Positions 63,260 through 64,000 of a stretch of 64,000 nucleotides of DNA are shown here, piece after piece (the first letter of the stretch is position 1; every line of letters starts with the position of its first letter). Both the position numbers and the translations under genes were made by a program. Source of the DNA: Devosia sp. RR2S18 (lineage in GTDB: Bacteria; Pseudomonadota; Alphaproteobacteria; Rhizobiales; Devosiaceae); assembly GCF_030177755.1 (NCBI RefSeq), contig NZ_CP126539.1, positions 3,780,001 through 3,844,000 on the forward strand, in the 5' to 3' direction. Under the pieces are notes generated by a model, which had not been told where the DNA came from, searched no databases, and worked only from the letters and a program-made list of their open reading frames with translations.

Positions 63260-64000
63260 TCTCGCTCAAAAACGACTGCATCAATTCGATTAGAGTCTCT
63301 GGTTGTTCTATGGACGGGATATGCCCCGCATTGGCGATCTCCACGAAGCGCGCATCGGGGATCCGTTCCGCCGTGTCGCGGACCAGCTCCACCGGTGTGG
63401 CAAGATCCTGATCGCCAGCGACTACCAGCGTGGGAGTTCGGATAGCATGGACTTTCTCCCGCAGGTCAGCATCCCGCAGTGTTGCACAGGTGTTGGCATA
63501 GCCATGCGCCGGGATACGCATGAACATGTTGCGCCAGCCGGCGAGTTGGTCCGGTTTTTCCCGGCGGTAGGCCTCGGCGAACCAGCGCTCCATAACGGCG
63601 TCTACCAAGCCCTCCATGCCTCCCGACCGAACGGCCGCTATTCGCTGCTCCCATGCGGCCACGTCGCCGATCTTGGCGGCGGTGTCGCAAAGTACCAATC
63701 CCCGGAGGCGTTCTGGATGCCGCAATGCATAGGCTTGTGAAATGAGACCGCCGACCGAGACACCGGCTAGAGCGAGCGTGTGTACCCCGAGATGACCAAG
63801 CAGGCCCGCAAGGTCGTCGACATGTTCGTCCAGACAATACTCTCCCGACGGAGCATCGCTCAGTCCGTGGCCTCTCTTGTCATAGGAAATGACGCGATAT
63901 CGCGGAACAAGGCTCTCGATAACCGCATCCCAGATCCGGGCATCCGTGCCCAATGAGTTGACCAGTGCGATAGTGGGCGCACCAGCTGGGCCTTGCACCC
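63246..64000 (-). CDS. pcaD: 3-oxoadipate enol-lactonase (runs off right edge)
   Basis: About 250 codons visible; the N-terminus lies beyond the edge, since PcaD normally has ~15 residues before 'GPAGAPTIALVNSLGTD'. Alpha/beta-hydrolase with nucleophile Ser in 'LALAGVSVGGLISQAYAL', Asp in 'VVAGDQDLATP' and His in 'IANAGHIPSIEQPE'. Opens the enol-lactone to 3-oxoadipate. Most upstream pca gene seen; the promoter and any PcaQ-type regulator are outside the window. Confidence 0.93.
   Translation of the reverse strand, partial: VQGPAGAPTIALVNSLGTDARIWDAVIESLVPRYRVISYDKRGHGLSDAPSGEYCLDEHVDDLAGLLGHLGVHTLALAGVSVGGLISQAYALRHPERLRGLVLCDTAAKIGDVAAWEQRIAAVRSGGMEGLVDAVMERWFAEAYRREKPDQLAGWRNMFMRIPAHGYANTCATLRDADLREKVHAIRTPTLVVAGDQDLATPVELVRDTAERIPDARFVEIANAGHIPSIEQPETLIELMQSFLSEIGHD

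Larger units (their letters stand above)
33281..64000. mobile_element. Putative genomic island integrated at tRNA-Ser (right end not in window)
   Basis: Evidence: tyrosine integrase directly after a tRNA gene and reading away from it; KfrA-like and unknown genes; an IS66 element; then a catabolic block with a more mixed codon choice (CTA, AGA, TTA codons appear) than the strongly GC3-biased genes at 22-32 kb. No second copy of the tRNA 3' end was found inside the window, so the right border is outside or the catabolic genes are chromosomal. Confidence 0.45.

Noticed and set aside
33281..64000. A second copy of the tRNA-Ser 3' end as right attachment site
   Set aside because: No further match to GGTTCGAATCCCTC was seen in the window; the region at 39450 only shares ATTCGAATC.

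Overview
The window looks like the chromosome of a GC-rich alphaproteobacterium of the Hyphomicrobiales, perhaps Devosiaceae. The clues are the gene families: a CsgG/HfaB-type secretion lipoprotein, a DUF1236 protein, an Omp25-like barrel, an extensin-like protein, a KfrA-like protein and a protocatechuate pca operon. The genus is an inference; no rRNA is present.

Layout. 1-356: end of an aldo/keto reductase. 415-6959 (minus strand): a CsgG-centred secretion cluster whose other proteins are small exported proteins with Q-x-G-x-N or Q-x-A-T-N repeats. Its first gene is cut in two by an IS3-family and an IS110-family element. 7675-12309: a LysR regulator, small exported proteins, an extensin-like protein and lepA. 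12682-15684: one large gene (DUF262/ParB-like N-terminus, HNH C-terminus) broken by a one-base deletion and by an IS256-family element with an 8-bp target duplication. Removing both restores a single frame of 523 residues. 15874-22659: small conserved genes, two palindromic ~100-bp repeats, an unassigned strongly structured segment (17165-17440), a beta-barrel protein, a DUF1236 protein, a SelW-like protein, an ABC substrate-binding protein and permease without an ATPase, creA and a 1-Cys peroxiredoxin. 22836-28770: a complete BMP-type nucleoside/base ABC importer followed by a cytosine-deaminase-like hydrolase. 28954-31686: a CHASE2/degenerate-GGDEF/EAL c-di-GMP phosphodiesterase. Then msrA and tRNA-Ser(GGA).

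At 33369 a tyrosine integrase (itself frameshifted) directly follows the tRNA-Ser gene, and everything to its right has the character of an integrated island: KfrA-like and unknown genes, an intact-looking IS66 element with an 8-bp target duplication, and then a dense block for aromatic and hydroaromatic acid catabolism.

The catabolic block works as one route. A TRAP transporter (40824-43708), 3-dehydroquinate dehydratase, a quinate/shikimate-dehydrogenase-like enzyme and a QuiC-type 3-dehydroshikimate dehydratase would turn quinate/shikimate into protocatechuate. A feruloyl-CoA-synthetase-like ligase, crotonase, short-chain dehydrogenase, amidohydrolase, MarR regulator and second TRAP transporter (49741-57707) would import hydroxycinnamates and shorten their side chain. 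The operon pcaD-C-H-G-B-I-J-F (64000 down to 57855) then takes protocatechuate to succinyl-CoA and acetyl-CoA. Two palindromic operator families are visible: ACKAANNGGTTMGT at three promoters around the TetR gene, and TGTTATGNNNCATAACA-like sites at three promoters of the hydroxycinnamate block plus one distant site.
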